Of a stretch of 64,000 bases of DNA, positions 24,163-32,887 are shown one piece after another. The translations under genes were made by a program, and so were the position numbers. Within the stretch, counting starts at the first letter, position 1. Each line of letters begins with the position of its first letter. The notes beneath the pieces were generated by a model that saw nothing but the letters and a program-made list of their open reading frames with translations, was not told where the DNA came from and did not search any database. The stretch comes from CAVQCJ01 sp963849365 (GTDB lineage Bacteria > Actinomycetota > Actinomycetes > Prado026): NCBI GenBank assembly GCA_963849365.1, contig CAWKHA010000003.1, positions 62,001 to 126,000 on the forward strand, written 5' to 3'.

Positions 24163-25253
24163 GGTGCCGGGCCGGGAGCGAGCAGGTCGCGGTCGAGGGC
24201 GCCGACCGAGGCCACGCCGCACAGCGTCATCGCCCGGGCCAGCTCGTCCGACAGCGTGTCGAGGACCGCCCGGACGCCGGCCTCGCCGTCGACCGCGAGC
24301 CCGTACACGACCGGCCGGCCCACCATGACCGCGCGGGCGCCGAGTGCGAGTGCCCGCACGATGTCCGTGCCGGTCCGGATGCCGCCGTCCACGTAGACCT
24401 CGACGGCCGCGTCCGCCGCGCCGACCGCGTCGGCCACCTCGGGCAGCGCGTCCGCGGTGGCGATCGCGCCGTCGAGCTGGCGGCCACCGTGGTTCGAGAC
24501 GGAGATCGCGGCGGCACCGGCGGCCACGCACGCCGCGGCGTCGTCGCCGCGCAGCACCCCCTTCACGACCACGGGCAGCCCGGACACCTCGCTGAGCCAG
24601 CCGATGTCGTCGAACGTGATCGCCGGGTCGATCTGCTGCCGGGCGTGCGCGGCCAGTGCGGACCCCGACGGCGGACTGTCGTCGCCGTGCCGGGGCGACA
24701 CCTCGGGGGCGTGTGCGAGCTCGATGCTCGGCGGCAGCGCGAACGCGTTGCGCTCGTCCCGCCGGCGGTTGCCCAGCACCGGGACGTCCACGGTGAGCAC
24801 GAGCGCGCGGTAGCCCGCGGCCACGGCCCGCTCGACCAGCTCACGGGTCCAGCTGCGGTCCTTGTGCACGTACAGCTGGAACCAGCGCGCCGCTGCGGGC
24901 GCTGCGGCCGCGACCGTCTCCATCGTCTGCGTCGCGAACGTCGACAGCACCATCACCGTCCCGCACGCGGCCGCGGCCCTGGCGGTCGCCGACTCGCCGG
25001 CGTCGTCGGCCAGCTCGTGGTACGCCGTCGGCGCGACCAGGACCGGCGTGCGCACGGCGGTGCCGAGCACCGTCGTCGCGACCGAGACGGACGGCACGCC
25101 CCGCAGCACGTGCGGGCGCAGCCGCAGCCGGCGCCAGGCGGCCAGGTTGTCCGCGAGCGTGGTCTCCTCGTCGGCACCCCCGCGGAAGTAGTCCAGCGCC
25201 ATCGCGTCCAGACGCTCGGCGGCGAGCTGTTCGATCTCCGCGAGGTCGGCCAT
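24156..25253 (-). CDS. FMN-dependent alpha-hydroxy-acid oxidase/dehydrogenase
   Basis: A 365-residue TIM-barrel flavoenzyme of the lactate/glycolate oxidase family. N-terminal MALDYFRGGADEETTLADN, the FMN segment VLVAPTAYHELAD, the substrate/FMN motif VSNHGGRQLDG with the active-site His and Arg, and YVDGGIRTGTDIVRAL are all present. The substrate could be lactate or a related 2-hydroxy acid. It heads a three-gene operon with the HipA-like and DUF3037 genes; a metabolic link between them is not evident. The start follows from the family's N-terminus. Confidence 0.92.
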   Translation of the reverse strand: MADLAEIEQLAAERLDAMALDYFRGGADEETTLADNLAAWRRLRLRPHVLRGVPSVSVATTVLGTAVRTPVLVAPTAYHELADDAGESATARAAAACGTVMVLSTFATQTMETVAAAAPAAARWFQLYVHKDRSWTRELVERAVAAGYRALVLTVDVPVLGNRRRDERNAFALPPSIELAHAPEVSPRHGDDSPPSGSALAAHARQQIDPAITFDDIGWLSEVSGLPVVVKGVLRGDDAAACVAAGAAAISVSNHGGRQLDGAIATADALPEVADAVGAADAAVEVYVDGGIRTGTDIVRALALGARAVMVGRPVVYGLAVDGEAGVRAVLDTLSDELARAMTLCGVASVGALDRDLLAPGPAPC

Positions 25254-25363
25254 GGCCCGCAGCGTACGACCCCGGCCACCCCGGGCAGCGTCCCTGTCAG
25301 CCCCGGCCGCCCCTCCGGCAGCCGCTGGGGCTGACAGGTGCGCGGACCAGCGAGAATGGGCGG

Positions 25364-26500
25364 ATGGACCGCCGGCCCGCACCGCTCGCGCTCGGCGACC
25401 GCGCCGTGTGGCCGCCGGTCGTCCTGGCGCCGATGGCCGGGATCACCAACATCGCGTTCCGCCGGCTGTGCCGCGAGTACGGCGCCGGCCTGTACGTGTC
25501 CGAGATGGTCACCTCCCGGGCGCTGGTCGAGCGGGACCGGGAGACGATGCGGATGATCGCGTTCGCGCCGGACGAGTCACCGCGCTCGCTGCAGCTGTAC
25601 GGCGTCGACCCCGTCGTGGTCGGCAAGGCCGTGCGGATGGTCGTGGACGAGGACCTGGCCGACCATGTCGACCTGAACTTCGGCTGCCCGGTGCCCAAGG
25701 TCACCCGCAAGGGCGGCGGCAGCGCGCTGCCGTACAAGCGCCGGCTGTTCGGCTCGATCGTCGCCGCGGCCGTCGGCGCCGCCGACGGTCGGGTGCCGGT
25801 CACCGTGAAGATGCGCAAGGGCATCGACGACGGGCACCTGACCTACCTCGACGCCGGCCGGATCGCGCAGGACGCCGGGATCACCTGGGTCGCGCTGCAC
25901 GGCCGCACCGCCGCGCAGCTGTACTCCGGCCGGGCCGACTGGGACGCGGTCGGCGAGCTCAAGGCCGCCCTCGACATCCCCGTGCTCGGCAACGGCGATC
26001 TGTGGGAGGCGAGCGACGCGCTGCGCATGATCGGGCGAACCGGCTGCGACGGTGTCGTCGTCGGCCGCGGCTGCCTCGGCCGGCCGTGGCTGTTCGGTGA
26101 CCTGGCTGCCGCGTTCGACGGGCGGCCGGCGGACGTCGCCCGCCCCGGACTGGTCCAGGTGGCCCGGGTCATGCGCCGGCACGCCGAGCTGCTGGCCGAG
26201 GCGATGGGGGACGAGGGCCGCGGCTGCCGCGACTTCCGCAAGCACGTCGCGTGGTACCTCAAGGGCTTCCGGGTGGGATCGGCGTCGCGGCAGGCGCTCG
26301 GGATGGTCGGCTCGCTCGCCGAGCTCGACGCGCTGCTGTCCGCCCTCGAGCTGGACCAGCGCTTCCCGGACGTCGTGCTGGGCAGCCCTCGCGGGCGCAC
26401 CACCGGCGTACGCCCCGTGTCGCTGCCCGACCGCTGGCTGGACGATCCCGAGGACGCCGACGTACCGGTGGGCGCCGAGCTCGCCCACTCCGGCGGCTAG
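25364..26500 (+). CDS. dusB: tRNA-dihydrouridine synthase (DusB-like)
   Basis: A 378-residue FMN enzyme that reduces uridines in the tRNA D-loop. VVLAPMAGITNIAFRRLCREYG is the flavin-binding start, LNFGCPVPKVTRKGGG holds the catalytic Cys, and VTVKMRKGIDDGHLTY and VALHGRTAAQLYSG follow. The C-terminal helical domain ends in an Asp-rich tail. dgt begins 11 bases after the stop, so the two may be co-transcribed. Confidence 0.94.
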   Translation: MDRRPAPLALGDRAVWPPVVLAPMAGITNIAFRRLCREYGAGLYVSEMVTSRALVERDRETMRMIAFAPDESPRSLQLYGVDPVVVGKAVRMVVDEDLADHVDLNFGCPVPKVTRKGGGSALPYKRRLFGSIVAAAVGAADGRVPVTVKMRKGIDDGHLTYLDAGRIAQDAGITWVALHGRTAAQLYSGRADWDAVGELKAALDIPVLGNGDLWEASDALRMIGRTGCDGVVVGRGCLGRPWLFGDLAAAFDGRPADVARPGLVQVARVMRRHAELLAEAMGDEGRGCRDFRKHVAWYLKGFRVGSASRQALGMVGSLAELDALLSALELDQRFPDVVLGSPRGRTTGVRPVSLPDRWLDDPEDADVPVGAELAHSGG

Positions 26501-26511
26501 GTTCTTCCTCC

Positions 26512-27765
26512 GTGAGGGACCCGTACGACGAGCAGGCCGGCGAACGCTGGGTGGCCGAACCGCCCAAGCGCGCGAGCCGCAGCGAGTTCGAGCGGGACCG
26601 GGCGCGGGTGGTCCACGCCGCGTCGTTCCGCCGGCTGGCCGGCAAGACGCAGGTGCTCGCCGCGGGGGAGTCCGACTTCCTCCGCACCCGGCTCACGCAC
26701 TCCCTAGAGGTCGCGCAGATCGGCCGCGGGCTGGGCCAGGCGCTCGGCGCCGACGCGGACATCGTCGAGACCGCCTGCCTGGCGCACGACCTCGGCCACC
26801 CGCCGTTCGGGCACAACGGCGAGCAGGCGCTGGACGAGGTCGCGCAGCCGTGCGGCGGCTTCGAGGGGAACGCCCAGACCCTGCGCATCCTCACCCGCCT
26901 GGAGGCCAAGACGTTCGCGCCGGGCCCGGTGCCGACGGCCGGGCGCAGCGTCGGGCTCAACCTGACCCGCGCCGGGCTGGACGCCGTCGCCAAGTACCCC
27001 TGGTTCCGCGACGAGGCCGGCGGCGGCCCGAAGTACGGCGTCTTCGCCGACGACGCCGAGGTGTTCGCGTGGATGCGGGCCGGCGCAGCGCCCGGCCGGC
27101 GCTGCCTCGAGGCGCAGATCATGGACTGGGCCGACGACATCGCCTACTCCGTGCACGACGTCGAGGACGCGGTGCACGCCGGCCACCTCCGGCTCGAGCA
27201 GCTCGACGATCCGGCGGACCGCACCGAGGTGGTCAAAGTCGCGGTCGAGCGGTACTGCGACCCGGGGCTGGCGGCGGGGCCCGACGACATCGACGCCGCC
27301 CTCGCGGACCTGCGCGGCGAGCCGTGGTGGCCGACGCCCTACGACGGCTCGCTGCACGCGCTCGCGAGCCTGAAGAACCTGACCAGCCAGCTGATCGGAC
27401 GTTTCGTCGGCGGCTCCCACGACATGACCCGGGAGGGTTACGGCGGCAGCCGGCTGGCGCGCTACGAGGCCGAGCTGCTGGTGCCGAGATGGGCCCGGCT
27501 GGAGTGCGCGGCGCTCAAAGCGGTCGCCGCGGTGTTCGTCATGGGCAGGCTCGGCGCACAGCAGGCGTACGCGCGCCAGCGCGACCTCGTCCGCGAGCTC
27601 GCCGACGCCGTGCTGGCCGGGGCGCCGGGCACGCTGGGCCCCGAGTTCGAGCCCGCGTTCACCGCGGCCGAGGACGCCGCCGGCCGGCTGCGGGTCGTCG
27701 TCGACCGGGTCGCCGGCCTCACCGATGCCTCGGCCGAGGCGCTGCACCGGCAGCTGAGCGGATGA
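26512..27765 (+). CDS. dgt: Deoxyguanosinetriphosphate triphosphohydrolase-like protein
   Basis: A 417-residue HD-domain dNTP triphosphohydrolase. The N-terminal HAASFRRLAGKTQVL is family-typical; metal ligands lie in RLTHSLEVAQIGR and CLAHDLGHPPFGHNGE (the HD motif), and DWADDIAYSVHDVED supplies the later Asp. It cleaves dNTPs to nucleosides and tripolyphosphate; which nucleotide is preferred cannot be told. The GTG start gives MRDPYDEQAGERW. Its stop overlaps the ATG of the GNAT gene (ATGA). Confidence 0.93.
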   Translation: MRDPYDEQAGERWVAEPPKRASRSEFERDRARVVHAASFRRLAGKTQVLAAGESDFLRTRLTHSLEVAQIGRGLGQALGADADIVETACLAHDLGHPPFGHNGEQALDEVAQPCGGFEGNAQTLRILTRLEAKTFAPGPVPTAGRSVGLNLTRAGLDAVAKYPWFRDEAGGGPKYGVFADDAEVFAWMRAGAAPGRRCLEAQIMDWADDIAYSVHDVEDAVHAGHLRLEQLDDPADRTEVVKVAVERYCDPGLAAGPDDIDAALADLRGEPWWPTPYDGSLHALASLKNLTSQLIGRFVGGSHDMTREGYGGSRLARYEAELLVPRWARLECAALKAVAAVFVMGRLGAQQAYARQRDLVRELADAVLAGAPGTLGPEFEPAFTAAEDAAGRLRVVVDRVAGLTDASAEALHRQLSG

Positions 27766-28223
27766 CCGAGCCGCAGGCCCGCTCGCTGGAGGCGCGCGTC
27801 GCGGCGGTGGGGATCGACGTGGTCCTGCCGCTGCGGGCCGCGGTGCTGCGTCCGGGCCTGCCGGTCGACCTGGCGCGGTACGAGCAGGACGGGCAGCCGG
27901 GGACCGTGCACCTCGCGGCGTTCGACCCGGACGGCGAGGTCGTCGGCTGCAGCACCTGGTCGCCGGAGCCGTGGGCCGGTCGGCCGGGGTGGCGGCTGCG
28001 GGGGATGGCCACCGCCGCGTCCGCCCGCGGCCGGGGCGTCGGTGGCCGGCTGGTCTCGGCCGGGCTCGCCCTCGGCGTCGCGAGCGGTGCCGATGTGGCG
28101 TGGTGCAACGCGCGAACCAGCGCGCTGGGGTTCTACGGTCGGTACGGGTTCACGGCGGTGGGCGAGGAGTTCCAGGTCGAGCACGCCGGCCCGCACTACC
28201 GCATGTGGCGCCCCCTGCCCTGA
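27762..28223 (+). CDS. GNAT-family N-acetyltransferase
   Basis: A 153-residue acetyltransferase. The acetyl-CoA-binding motif A is seen in LRGMATAASARGRGVGGRLV, with the Arg-x-x-Gly-x-Gly pattern, and motif B in WCNARTSALGFYGRYGF. The substrate is unknown. It is translationally coupled to dgt through an ATGA overlap, and ends the dusB–dgt run. A palindromic dispersed repeat lies just downstream. Confidence 0.88.
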   Translation: MTEPQARSLEARVAAVGIDVVLPLRAAVLRPGLPVDLARYEQDGQPGTVHLAAFDPDGEVVGCSTWSPEPWAGRPGWRLRGMATAASARGRGVGGRLVSAGLALGVASGADVAWCNARTSALGFYGRYGFTAVGEEFQVEHAGPHYRMWRPLP

Positions 28224-28250
28224 CCCGCCCCTGCCCAGACACCCCTCTTG

Positions 28251-28312
28251 CGATCTTGAGCGATGTGGGTCCCATCGCCAAGTATCTCGACCCATCTCTC
28301 ATGATCGCGGGG
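28251..28312. repeat. Intergenic palindrome, dispersed-repeat copy 2
   Basis: CGATCTTGAGCGATGTGGG (28251–28269) pairs imperfectly with CCCATCTCTCATGATCG (28291–28307). The right end, CATCTCTCATGATCGCGGGG, is identical to the right arm of the palindrome at 12.6 kb, while the inner part differs. It lies between two convergent genes (GNAT and LysR), so it could also help end transcription from both sides. Confidence 0.7.
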
Positions 28313-28335
28313 GCAGGTGTGCCGGCCGAGGGCTG

Positions 28336-29223
28336 CTAGGCGGGCGCGACGTCGGCCAGCAGGTCCAGGAGCGGCCGGGCGGCCAGCGAGGAGCCGGGAC
28401 GGCTAGAGACCAGTGCGTTGACCCGGCGGCGCACGGCCGGCCGGAGCGGCACCAGCGCCACCGCCGAAAGGTCCAGTCCGGTCAGAGCCATCTGCGGCAC
28501 CAGCGACACCCCGAGGCCCGCGCCCACCAGCGCCAGGATCGAGCGGTAGTCCCCACAGCTCGCGGCCACCGTCGGCGCGAACCCGCTGCCCCCGCAGACC
28601 CGCTGCACCAGGTCCTGGCACGGCGACGCGGGCTTCTGCATGACCCACGCGTCGTCGCGCAGCTGGTCGACCGTCAGGCTCGCCCTGCCTGCCGATCGGT
28701 GCGTACGCGGGAGTGCGGCCACCACGGGCTCGTCGAGCAGGTGCACCACGCGCCAGGGCCCGCGGACGTCCGGCGCGAGCACTGCGTGATGGTTGACCAG
28801 GGCGACCTCGACGTCGCCCGCGCGCAGGGCAGCCCGCGCCTCGTCCGGCTCGAACTCGAGGAGCTCGACCCGCAGGTCCGGGACCGCGCGGCCCAGCCGG
28901 GCGAGCACCGGGGGGAGCAGCCCGATGACCGCGGTGGGGAACGCGGCGACGCGCAGGGTGCCACTGTGCGCGTCCATCTCGGACTCCGCCCGGGCCAGCA
29001 GGCTGAGGACCGCCTCGCCGTGCGCGGCCAGCCGTTCGCCCGCGGCGGTCGGGCGCACACCGCGGGGGAGCCGTTCCAGCAGCTCGGTCCGGGTCTGCGC
29101 CTCCAGTGCGGACAGCGCCTGGCTCGCCGCCGACGGCGTGATCGCCAGCACCCGAGCCGCGCCGGCGATCGAGCCCTCGCGCAGGGCGGTGGTCAGGACC
29201 TCGAGCCTGCGTACGTCCAGCAT
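28336..29223 (-). CDS. LysR-family transcriptional regulator
   Basis: A 295-residue LysR regulator of the ArgP/LysG-like branch. The HTH is GSIAGAARVLAITPSAASQALSALEAQ at residues ~17–43. The effector domain starts around LRVAAFPTAVIGLLPPVLARL. It is divergent from an EamA transporter, with a perfect palindrome between them, so it probably regulates that exporter. The inducer may be an amino acid or other metabolite; that is inference. Confidence 0.92.
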   Translation of the reverse strand: MLDVRRLEVLTTALREGSIAGAARVLAITPSAASQALSALEAQTRTELLERLPRGVRPTAAGERLAAHGEAVLSLLARAESEMDAHSGTLRVAAFPTAVIGLLPPVLARLGRAVPDLRVELLEFEPDEARAALRAGDVEVALVNHHAVLAPDVRGPWRVVHLLDEPVVAALPRTHRSAGRASLTVDQLRDDAWVMQKPASPCQDLVQRVCGGSGFAPTVAASCGDYRSILALVGAGLGVSLVPQMALTGLDLSAVALVPLRPAVRRRVNALVSSRPGSSLAARPLLDLLADVAPA

Positions 29224-29251
29224 GAAGTCAGCCTAATGGCCACAGGCCGGA

Positions 29252-29269
29252 ATCAGTAGTGGTACTGAT
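29252..29269. promoter_or_regulatory. Perfect palindrome in the LysR/EamA intergenic region
   Basis: ATCAGTA-GTGG-TACTGAT has 7-bp perfect arms and lies between the divergent start codons. LysR regulators bind such dyads (T-N11-A pattern) next to their target. The intergenic region is only about 70 bases, so one site could govern both promoters. Confidence 0.6.
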
Positions 29270-29295
29270 GCACGGCTCGCGCCACCGTGGACGGC

Positions 29296-30261
29296 ATGAC
29301 CAGACGGGACCGGGTGGGCGACGCCGCGCTCGCCGTCACCGTCGTGACCTGGGCCTCCGCGTTCCCGGCGATCCGGGTGGGGCTCGACGGTTACGGCCCG
29401 TGGGCGCTGGCGCTGCTCCGGCTCCTCGTGGCGTCGGCCGTGCTGGTGCTCGTCGCTCTCGTCGTACGGGTGCGGCTCCCGCGGCGCGGGCTCTGGGCGC
29501 GGGTGCTCGTGGCCGGCCTGCTGGGCCAGACCCTGTACCAGGGGCTGCTGATGACCGGCGAGCTGACCGTCCCGGCCGGTACCGCCAGCCTGCTCATCGC
29601 GACCGCCCCCGTCTTCAGCGTGCTCGGCGCGGCCGTGCTGCTGCACGAACGGCTCGGGCGGCGCTGGGTGGGGATGGCGGTGGCCTTCGCCGGCGCTGCC
29701 CTGGTCGGGATGTCGCTCGGGGTCGGCGGCGGAGCCGGGGCGTTCGTGGTGCTCGCCGCCGCCCTGTGCCAGGGCCTGTTCCATGTCGTGGTCAAGCCGC
29801 TCGCGGAGGAGCTCGGTGCCGTCGCGGCGACCGCGTGGACCACCTGGGCCGGTGCTCTCCTACTGCTGCCGGCGCTCCCGTCCCTGCTGGCGCAGGCACC
29901 CTCGGCGGGCTGGTCGGCCGGTGCCGCGGCGCTCTACCTCGGCGTGGTGCCCTCGGCGCTCGGTTTCCTCACCTGGACGACGGCGGTGGCACGCACCTCC
30001 ATCGCCCGCAGCACGGTCTCGCTGTACCTGGTCCCGGTCGTGGCGCTGGCGCTGGCGTGGGGCTGGCTCGGCGAGCGCCCGACGCCGGTCGCGCTGCTGG
30101 GCGGCGGGCTCGCCGTGCTCGGCGTCGCGCTCGTCCGGGCCGTCCGGCCCGGACCGGCTCAGCAGTCGATCGTGCAGCCGTGGTCGCCGACCTTGCGGTG
30201 GAGCGCGCGCACCGCCGCTCCCGGCGAGCGCATCACCCCGGCCCGCCACGCGTCCAGGTAG
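29296..30261 (+). CDS. EamA/DMT-superfamily transporter (RhaT-like permease)
   Basis: A 321-residue permease with ten transmembrane segments in two EamA repeats. The first repeat runs from LAVTVVTWASAFPAIRVGLDGYGPWALALLR; the second starts near GAFVVLAAALCQGLFHVVVKPL and includes LYLVPVVALALAWGWLGERPT. Such proteins export amino acids or metabolites. The last ~40 residues (after LVRAVRPGPA) are hydrophilic and overlap the 3' end of the opposite-strand peptidase gene by 103 bases. An in-frame GTG three codons upstream is a possible alternative start. Confidence 0.88.
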   Translation: MTRRDRVGDAALAVTVVTWASAFPAIRVGLDGYGPWALALLRLLVASAVLVLVALVVRVRLPRRGLWARVLVAGLLGQTLYQGLLMTGELTVPAGTASLLIATAPVFSVLGAAVLLHERLGRRWVGMAVAFAGAALVGMSLGVGGGAGAFVVLAAALCQGLFHVVVKPLAEELGAVAATAWTTWAGALLLLPALPSLLAQAPSAGWSAGAAALYLGVVPSALGFLTWTTAVARTSIARSTVSLYLVPVVALALAWGWLGERPTPVALLGGGLAVLGVALVRAVRPGPAQQSIVQPWSPTLRWSARTAAPGERITPARHASR

Positions 30262-30935
30262 GGCCACGGATAGAGCTCGCCACGACGCACCCACCAGATG
30301 CCGTGCGCGGTCGGCCAGGAGATGCCGAAGTGCATGTGCGACGCGCCGCCGCGGGCGTCGCCGCTGCGGCCGACCTTCCCGATCGACTGGCCGGCCCGTA
30401 CGTGCACGCCGGGCCGGATGTTGCTGTTCAGCACGGACAGGTGCGAGCCGTAGTACCGCACTCCGTCCACCCCGACGATCGAGAACGACAGGCCGCCGCG
30501 GGTCGCTCCCAGGTTGGGAGGGGAGTGCCAGGTGTCCACCGTGCTGACCTCGTCGACCACGCCGTCCACGGGCGAGACGATCGCGCAGCCGACCGGCGCG
30601 AACATGTCCGTCGCCGGGTAGTCGTGGTGGCTGTGTCCGTAGCTCACGCCGGAGCAGCGCAGCGGGAACACGTACCGGGTGCTGCCGACCACCGGCGCCG
30701 GCGTCGGCTTCGGGGTCGGCTTGGCGGTGTGCGTCGGCGCCGGCTTGGGGGTCTTCGTCGGGGTCGGGCGGCTCGACGGGCTCACCGAAGAGCCCGCCGG
30801 CGTCGGGTCCGCGGTGGTCGAGCCGGCTGTCGCCGCAGCCGGGACGGCCGGACCGGCAGCCCCGGTCGAGCCGGTGGACGAGCAGCCCGTGACCAGGACG
30901 GCCACGAGCCCCAGGGCGAGCAGTGGACCGCGCAT
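30159..30935 (-). CDS. M23-family (LytM) peptidase-domain lipoprotein
   Basis: A 258-residue exported protein. A signal sequence with lipobox LVTGCSS anchors it at Cys18, followed by a long Pro/Thr/Lys-rich wall-spanning linker. The M23 domain has HHDYPATDMF (zinc His and Asp) and HMHFGISW near the C-terminus, while VGCAIVSPVDGVVDEV and GSHLSVLNSNIRPGVHV surround the site. It likely cleaves peptidoglycan cross-bridges, or acts as an activator if inactive. It overlaps the transporter gene tail-to-tail. Confidence 0.88.
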   Translation of the reverse strand: MRGPLLALGLVAVLVTGCSSTGSTGAAGPAVPAAATAGSTTADPTPAGSSVSPSSRPTPTKTPKPAPTHTAKPTPKPTPAPVVGSTRYVFPLRCSGVSYGHSHHDYPATDMFAPVGCAIVSPVDGVVDEVSTVDTWHSPPNLGATRGGLSFSIVGVDGVRYYGSHLSVLNSNIRPGVHVRAGQSIGKVGRSGDARGGASHMHFGISWPTAHGIWWVRRGELYPWPYLDAWRAGVMRSPGAAVRALHRKVGDHGCTIDC

Positions 30936-30988
30936 GGCGCCCAGAGTACGTTCCGGCCACCGTCCGGCCGCGCACGTAGACTCCGCCC

Positions 30989-32887
30989 GTGGCCGGCCGG
31001 ATCCGTACCGAGGACGTCGCGCTCGTCCGGGAGCGGGCCCGGATCGACGAGGTCGTGGGGGAGTACGTCGCGCTGCGCGCCTCCGGGGGCAGCTCCCTGT
31101 CCGGCCTGTGCCCTTTCCACGACGAGAAGTCGCCCTCGTTCAACGTCACCCCCAGCCGGGGGCTCTTCTACTGCTTCGGCTGCTCCGAGGGCGGCGACGT
31201 CATCAAGTTCCTGCAGAAGATCGACAACCTCTCCTTCGCGGAGGCGGTCGAGCGGCTGGCCGGCCGGTTCGGCGTACAGCTGCGGTACGAGGAGGGCGGT
31301 TCCGCAGCCGGGCGGGAGCGGGCGCCGAAGACCCGCTACGTGGAGGCCAACCGCGCTGCCCAGCAGTACTACGCCGCGCAGCTCTCGACCTCCGCCGAGG
31401 CCGAGGCCGGGCGCACGTTCCTGTCCGACCGCGGGTTCGACCAGGCCGCCGCCGAACGCTTCGGCGTCGGGTACGCGCCGAAGGGCTGGGACTCCCTGAC
31501 CAGGCACCTGCGCGGGCTCGGGTACTCCGACGCCGAGCTCCTCGCCGGCGGGCTGCTCAGCCAGCGCGCCGGCGGCGGAGCGTACGACCGGTTCCGCGGC
31601 CGGCTGGTCTGGCCCATCCACTCACCGTCCGGCGACGTGATCGGGTTCGGCGCGCGCAAGCTCTACGACGACGACAACGGGCCCAAGTACCTGAACACCC
31701 CGGAGACCCCCGTCTACCGCAAGAGCGAGGTGCTCTTCGGCCTCGACCTCGCGCGGCGCGAGATCGGCCGGCTGCAGCAGGCCGTCGTCGTCGAGGGGTA
31801 CACCGACGTCATGGCCTGCCACCTGTCCGGCGTGGGCACGGCCGTCGCCACCTGCGGCACCTCGTTCGGCGAGGACCACGTCCGGGTGCTGCGCCGGCTG
31901 CTCATGGACAAGAACGAGCTCCGCGGCGAGGTGGTCTTCACCTTCGACGGCGACTCGGCGGGGCAGAAGGCCGCCGTCCGCGCGTTCACCGAGGACCGCA
32001 ACTTCGTCACCCAGACCTTCGTCGCCGTCCAGCCCGACGGGCTCGACCCGTGCGAGCTGTGGCAGAGCAAGGGCCCCGAGGCGGTGCGGGAGCTCGTCGC
32101 GGGCCGCGTCCCGCTGTCGGAGTTCGTCGTCAAGAGCGTGCTCGCCGACTACGACCTCACGAACCCCGAAGGCCGGGTCGCCGCTCTGCGCGCCGCGGCG
32201 CCGGTCGTCGCCCGCACCAAGGACGCCTCGCTGCGGCCCGAGTACGCCCGCTCCCTCGCGGGATGGCTCGGCATGGAGGTCGAGCCGGTCATGGCAGCCG
32301 TCGCTGCCGCGGCGCGCTCGGGCCCCGCTCGGGTCCAGGCACAGGCCCAGGCCGCGACCGGCACCGGGACGGCGTACGACGCGACCGTCGTGGCCGTCGA
32401 ACGTCCGCGCCCGGGCGAGCGCCCCCTGCTCGTCGACCGCGAGGCCCTCAAGACCGCGTTGCAGTACCCGGCGCTCGCCGCCGCCGCCTTCGACGAGCTG
32501 CCGCCCGAGGCCTTCGACCACCCCGCGTACGTGGCTGTCCGGGCGGCGATCGCCGGCGCGGGCGGAACGGCGAAAGGCGCGGCCGAGCCCGGCGAACGCT
32601 GGGTCGGCCTCGTGCTCGAGGCCGCGGCCAACGACGCGGTCCGCTCGGTCGTGACCGAGCTCGCCGTCGAGCCGCTGCGGCTGGCCGGCGAGCCCGACGC
32701 GCGGTACGTCGACGAGCAGGTCAGCTACCTGCGCGAGCGGATGGTCCAGCGCCGGGTCGCGGAGGTCCGCTCGCAGCTGCAGCGCATCGACCCGGAGGCC
32801 GACGAGTACCAGCAGGTCTTCGGCGAGCTGGTGCAGCTCGAGCAGCAGCGGCGCAGCCTGCGCGAGCGTGCCGCCGGCGGAGCCTGA
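30989..32887 (+). CDS. dnaG: DNA primase DnaG
   Basis: A 632-residue primase that makes RNA primers at replication forks. The N-terminal zinc finger is CPFHDEKSPSF...FYCFGCSEGGD; the RNA polymerase core has PKYLNTPETPVYRKSEVLFG, and TOPRIM motifs are VVEGYTDVMA and FTFDGDSAGQKA. The C-terminal DnaB-binding region ends in helices rich in Arg and Gln. Start GTG giving MAGRIRTEDVALVRERARID matches the family. It is close to dgt, a typical actinobacterial neighbourhood. Confidence 0.96.
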   Translation: MAGRIRTEDVALVRERARIDEVVGEYVALRASGGSSLSGLCPFHDEKSPSFNVTPSRGLFYCFGCSEGGDVIKFLQKIDNLSFAEAVERLAGRFGVQLRYEEGGSAAGRERAPKTRYVEANRAAQQYYAAQLSTSAEAEAGRTFLSDRGFDQAAAERFGVGYAPKGWDSLTRHLRGLGYSDAELLAGGLLSQRAGGGAYDRFRGRLVWPIHSPSGDVIGFGARKLYDDDNGPKYLNTPETPVYRKSEVLFGLDLARREIGRLQQAVVVEGYTDVMACHLSGVGTAVATCGTSFGEDHVRVLRRLLMDKNELRGEVVFTFDGDSAGQKAAVRAFTEDRNFVTQTFVAVQPDGLDPCELWQSKGPEAVRELVAGRVPLSEFVVKSVLADYDLTNPEGRVAALRAAAPVVARTKDASLRPEYARSLAGWLGMEVEPVMAAVAAAARSGPARVQAQAQAATGTGTAYDATVVAVERPRPGERPLLVDREALKTALQYPALAAAAFDELPPEAFDHPAYVAVRAAIAGAGGTAKGAAEPGERWVGLVLEAAANDAVRSVVTELAVEPLRLAGEPDARYVDEQVSYLRERMVQRRVAEVRSQLQRIDPEADEYQQVFGELVQLEQQRRSLRERAAGGA

